A stretch of 64,000 bases of DNA from assembly GCF_900162725.1 (NCBI RefSeq), contig NZ_LT799418.1:1392627-1456626 (forward strand), in the 5' to 3' direction. The translations under genes were made by a program, and so were the position numbers. The notes below the pieces were generated by a model that was given only the letters and a program-made list of their open reading frames with translations, did no database searches and was not told where the DNA came from. Source of the DNA: Parabacteroides sp. Marseille-P3160 (GTDB taxonomy: Bacteria > Bacteroidota > Bacteroidia > Bacteroidales > Tannerellaceae). Of this stretch, positions 61,215 to 64,000 are shown piece by piece (the first letter of the stretch is position 1; every line of letters starts with the position of its first letter).

Positions 61215-62441
61215 ATGAGAACACTTATTTGTATTGCGGGGCTTTTTCTTTCTGCTTCTATCCATTTAATGGCTTGTACAACAGCTATTATTTCGGGAAA
61301 AGGTACACCGGACGGTCGTCCTCTATTGTTTAAACAGCGGGATACGGGGAGTTTGCAGAATAAACTGATGTCTTTTTCCGATGGAAAGTATGAATATATC
61401 GGTATTGTGAATACGAGCGATACGTTGGGCTTGGAAGTTTGGGGCGGTTATAATAGTACCGGTTTCGCGATAATGAATTCGGCCTCTTATAATCTGAACC
61501 CTCCTTCCAATAAGAACCGGGAAGAACGGGAAGGTATTGTTATGAAAAAGGCTTTGCAAGCTTGTGCGACCTTGGCTGATTTTGAAAAACTGTTGGATAC
61601 GCTTCCCCGGCCGCTGTTAGTCAGCGCGAATTTCGGAGTGATTGATGCCCAAGGTGGAGCGGCTTATTATGAAACAGGGGACGATCATTACGTAAAATAT
61701 GATGTGAACGACTCGAAAATAGCCCCTTCCGGTTATCTTATTCGAACAAATTTTTCTTATTCGGGTGATCGGACGAGGGATATGGGATTGAGTCGTTACC
61801 AGCAGGCTACTGTCTTATTTTATCAAGCTGCTCTATGCAGTGGACTTACCCCCGAATTCCTACTCAAAGATGTGGCCCGTTGCCTGACGCACGGTCTGAC
61901 GGGAACCAACCTGCGGGAAAACCTTCCTACAACAGCCGAACAGCCTGCCTTTGTTCCTTTTCGCGATTATATTATCCGCTACAGTACGGCCTCTGCCATA
62001 GCCGTCCAGGGAGTAAAGAAAGGAGAAGCACTCGAAATGACTACGATGTGGACCTTGTTGGGCTCCCCTTTGACAACGGTTGCAATTCCGGTCTGGCTTA
62101 ATCCCCGGCATATTTATCCTTCTATTATGTTGGCTGACTCTAAGGAAAAGGCCCAGCTATGTGATTGGTCGCTTTCCTTGAAGAACCGATTGTTTCCCAT
62201 CCAATATGGCGAAGGGAGTGATTATCTGAATTGGGCAGCTTTACTCTCGGCAGACGGGAAAGGAATTTTGCAGAAACTGGCTCCTCTGGAAGAACTGTTA
62301 TGGAAGAAATCGTCAGAACTGCTTTCGGAATGGAGGCAACAAGGCAAACGCCCGGAAAAACTGAAGGAGTATGCACAATGGGTTGATCAGACGGTGAGTG
62401 AATATTATTATCAAGTCATGCAGGTTACTACGGCAAAATAA
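61215..62441 (+). CDS. Linear amide C-N hydrolase (Ntn-hydrolase, choloylglycine hydrolase/C45-like)
   Basis: This 408-residue protein has a signal-like N-terminus ending at MAC, where C21 (CTTAIISGKGTPDGRPLLFKQRD) would become the N-terminal nucleophile after cleavage. The motif GRPLLFKQRDTG and NSASYNLN are family marks. Such enzymes hydrolyse amides, including conjugated bile acids, N-acyl amino acids and penicillin-type substrates. This one is closer in motif to secreted C45-like members than to classic bile salt hydrolases, so bile salt activity should not be assumed. Confidence 0.82.
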   Translation: MRTLICIAGLFLSASIHLMACTTAIISGKGTPDGRPLLFKQRDTGSLQNKLMSFSDGKYEYIGIVNTSDTLGLEVWGGYNSTGFAIMNSASYNLNPPSNKNREEREGIVMKKALQACATLADFEKLLDTLPRPLLVSANFGVIDAQGGAAYYETGDDHYVKYDVNDSKIAPSGYLIRTNFSYSGDRTRDMGLSRYQQATVLFYQAALCSGLTPEFLLKDVARCLTHGLTGTNLRENLPTTAEQPAFVPFRDYIIRYSTASAIAVQGVKKGEALEMTTMWTLLGSPLTTVAIPVWLNPRHIYPSIMLADSKEKAQLCDWSLSLKNRLFPIQYGEGSDYLNWAALLSADGKGILQKLAPLEELLWKKSSELLSEWRQQGKRPEKLKEYAQWVDQTVSEYYYQVMQVTTAK

Positions 62442-62501
62442 ACGTCTAGAAATAGCATCCGATTAATGGTGGCGAAGATAGATAAGTTATTAAATAATCT
62501 T

Positions 62502-62509
62502 TATATTTG
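62502..62509 (+). promoter_or_regulatory. -7 box (TATATTTG) of the NfeD-like/flotillin pair
   Basis: This is a full match to TAnnTTTG, 45 nt before the ATG at 62555. Confidence 0.55.
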
Positions 62510-62554
62510 TAAAGTCTATTACTCATTTAATCCGACCTTTTAAAAAAACAAATA

Positions 62555-63112
62555 ATGAAAGAGTTTTTTACCACGATGGAATCACTTCAGGCAATTTATT
62601 GGTATATCGCCTGCGGTTCCAGTTTTGTTTTTATTTTGCTGACTGTTGCTTCACTTGTAGGAGGGGGAGATGCCGATATGGAAACACATGCAGGTGAAAT
62701 GGAAAATCCGCTTCATCTTCTGTCCCTCCGTAATATTGTAAATTTTCTTTTAGGTTTTGGATGGTCAGGCGTTGCATTTTATTCCGTTTTCAGTTCCAAA
62801 TTGATCTTAGGACTTGTTTCTCTTTTTGTCGGTTGTCTTTTTGCCCTGATTTTTCTGATTGTCATTAAAGCTTTTCTGAAACTGAGTGAAGATAATACGG
62901 TGAAGATCGAAGACATGATCGGAAAGACAGGAAATGTCTATCTGAAGATCCCTCCATTAAAGGGAGGGAAAGGGAAAGTGCTGATTAGTATCAATGGTTC
63001 GGTTCGGGAGATGGAAGCTGTGACAACCGGCAACACAGAGCTTAAAACGGGAGGCAACGTGAAAGTCGTCCGTATAGAAGGAAATACATTAGTTGTGACT
63101 AAGATGGATTAA
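62555..63112 (+). CDS. NfeD-like membrane protein, flotillin partner
   Basis: This 185-residue protein has three hydrophobic helices (about 15-38, 60-80, 85-108) and a C-terminal OB-like beta domain (about 120-185: MIGKTGNVYLKIPPLKGGKGKVLISINGSV, VVRIEGNTLVVTKMD). This build matches the short NfeD proteins that pair with flotillins. It begins 22 bp before the flotillin gene and probably forms a membrane-microdomain complex with it. The serine protease part of long NfeD proteins is absent. Confidence 0.8.
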   Translation: MKEFFTTMESLQAIYWYIACGSSFVFILLTVASLVGGGDADMETHAGEMENPLHLLSLRNIVNFLLGFGWSGVAFYSVFSSKLILGLVSLFVGCLFALIFLIVIKAFLKLSEDNTVKIEDMIGKTGNVYLKIPPLKGGKGKVLISINGSVREMEAVTTGNTELKTGGNVKVVRIEGNTLVVTKMD

Positions 63113-63134
63113 ATCAAAAACAAATAAATTAATT

Positions 63135-64000
63135 ATGGAATCAGGAATTGTTCTTCTTATCGGAGTGCTGGCTATCGTGCTGGTCGTACTCATGTTGTTT
63201 CTTGCCTCTCGCTACAAGCGTTGTCCATCAGATAAAATATTGGTCATCTATGGTAAGACGGGGGGATCTTCCGCCCGGTGCGTACATGGGGGAGGTAGTT
63301 TCATCTGGCCGGTCATCCAGGATTATGCCTTTCTGGACTTAAAGCCGATTTCGATCGAGGCGAATTTGAAAAGCGCTTTGAGCCGTCAAAACATCCGGGT
63401 AGATGTGCCATGCCGGTTTACAATTGCGATTTCGACCGATCCGGAAACAATGAGCACGGCAGCCGAACGTTTGTTAGGGCTTTCACCGGTTCAGATTCAG
63501 GAATTGTCGCAGGATATACTGTTCGGGCAACTGCGTTTGGTAATCGCCACCATGACAATCGAAGAAATCAATTCCGATCGCGATAAGTTTTTGGATAATA
63601 TCTCCATCAATGTCGATGCTGAGCTTCGGAAGATTGGTTTGAAATTAATCAATGTGAATGTAACGGACATCAACGATGAGTCCGGATATATTGATGCTTT
63701 GGGAAAAGAAGCGGCTGCAAAGGCGATTAATGAAGCGAAAGTGAGCGTCGCCGAACAGGAGAAAATCGGTGAAACAGGAAAAGCGGGAGCCGACCGGGAA
63801 CGGGATGTACAGATTGCCGAGACGAACCGGGATCGGGATGTGAAAATTGCGAATACGCAAAAAGACCGGGAGGTCAGTATTGCGCAAGCCGAAAGGGATG
63901 AACTTATCGGAAAGGCTGAAGCAGCCAGGGATACGCGTGTGAAGACTTCCGAGGCGAACGCAATTGCCATTCAGGGGGAAAATGGAGCGAAAATAACCAT
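63135..64000 (+). CDS. Flotillin/SPFH family protein (C-terminus beyond window)
   Basis: The first 288 residues are present and the frame is open to the window end. A single N-terminal membrane helix (IVLLIGVLAIVLVVLMLFLA) leads into an SPFH/band 7 domain (about 30-200: ILVIYGKTGG, RQNIRVDVPCRFTIAI, LRKIGLKLINVNVTDI). An Ala/Glu/Arg-rich coiled coil follows, with 11-residue repeats (RDVQIAETNRD, RDVKIANTQKD, REVSIAQAERD). It resembles eukaryotic-type flotillin (FloT) and organises membrane domains with the NfeD-like partner. Confidence 0.92.
   Translation, partial: MESGIVLLIGVLAIVLVVLMLFLASRYKRCPSDKILVIYGKTGGSSARCVHGGGSFIWPVIQDYAFLDLKPISIEANLKSALSRQNIRVDVPCRFTIAISTDPETMSTAAERLLGLSPVQIQELSQDILFGQLRLVIATMTIEEINSDRDKFLDNISINVDAELRKIGLKLINVNVTDINDESGYIDALGKEAAAKAINEAKVSVAEQEKIGETGKAGADRERDVQIAETNRDRDVKIANTQKDREVSIAQAERDELIGKAEAARDTRVKTSEANAIAIQGENGAKIT

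Noticed and set aside
1-64000. tRNA, rRNA, riboswitch and intact insertion-sequence transposase
   Set aside because: All gaps were read on both strands and none gave a cloverleaf, a known riboswitch core or a transposase; only the small elements listed above were found.

Overview
The window is chromosomal DNA from a member of the Bacteroidales. The best overall fit is Parabacteroides or a close relative, but this is judged from gene content only. Supporting signs are a SusC/SusD pair, upstream boxes matching the Bacteroides -7 consensus TAnnTTTG with almost no Shine-Dalgarno sequences, the trp gene order B-E-G-D-C-F-A, a DAHP synthase-chorismate mutase fusion, and many Bacteroidetes-type lipoproteins.

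Layout. 1-5.2 kb: a partial GH109-like oxidoreductase, a small CRISPR-like array beside palindromes, the agmatine-to-putrescine genes aguA-aguB divergent from oxyR, and a ROK kinase. 5.3-7.8 kb: an AlbA_2/Schlafen-type regulator and an IclR regulator. 8-22 kb: a polysaccharide/acid-sugar utilisation locus running one way (SusC, SusD, MFS, GH10, enolase-superfamily acid-sugar dehydratase, GH2, SMP-30 lactonase, SDR, RraA-like aldolase). This set reads as a complete non-phosphorylative oxidative sugar route attached to glycan import, probably controlled by the divergent IclR protein. 22-26 kb: the Phe/Tyr operon (prephenate dehydratase, aminotransferase, DAHP synthase-chorismate mutase, prephenate dehydrogenase). 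It is preceded by a Phe/Tyr-rich leader peptide and an attenuator.

26-38.5 kb: accessory and transport genes (AI-2E family protein, two S41-like proteins of which one is broken, a DUF4143 ATPase, SotB-like MFS, aldo/keto reductase, POT peptide transporter), followed by a run of decayed genes (Xaa-Pro aminopeptidase, lipocalin-like lipoprotein, M4 peptidase). 38.6-45.2 kb: the whole trp operon, with a leader peptide carrying three consecutive Trp codons and an attenuator. 45.5-49.8 kb: unknown envelope proteins and a TauE/DUF1634 pair. 50-54.4 kb: GH15 hydrolase divergent from a fused trehalose-phosphate synthase/phosphatase. 54.5-64 kb: Ada-like methyltransferase, small AT-rich genes, dnaK, DUF5715 and phosphate-binding-like proteins, an Ntn-hydrolase, and an NfeD-like/flotillin pair cut by the window end.

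The most interesting signals are the two ribosome-mediated attenuators, in which leader peptide composition matches the operon product and competing RNA stems can be drawn base by base; the oxidative acid-sugar locus; and a family of short dispersed non-coding elements with TGTGTCAAAAG-type inverted ends. Two of those elements carry a 22-bp-period array of dyads.
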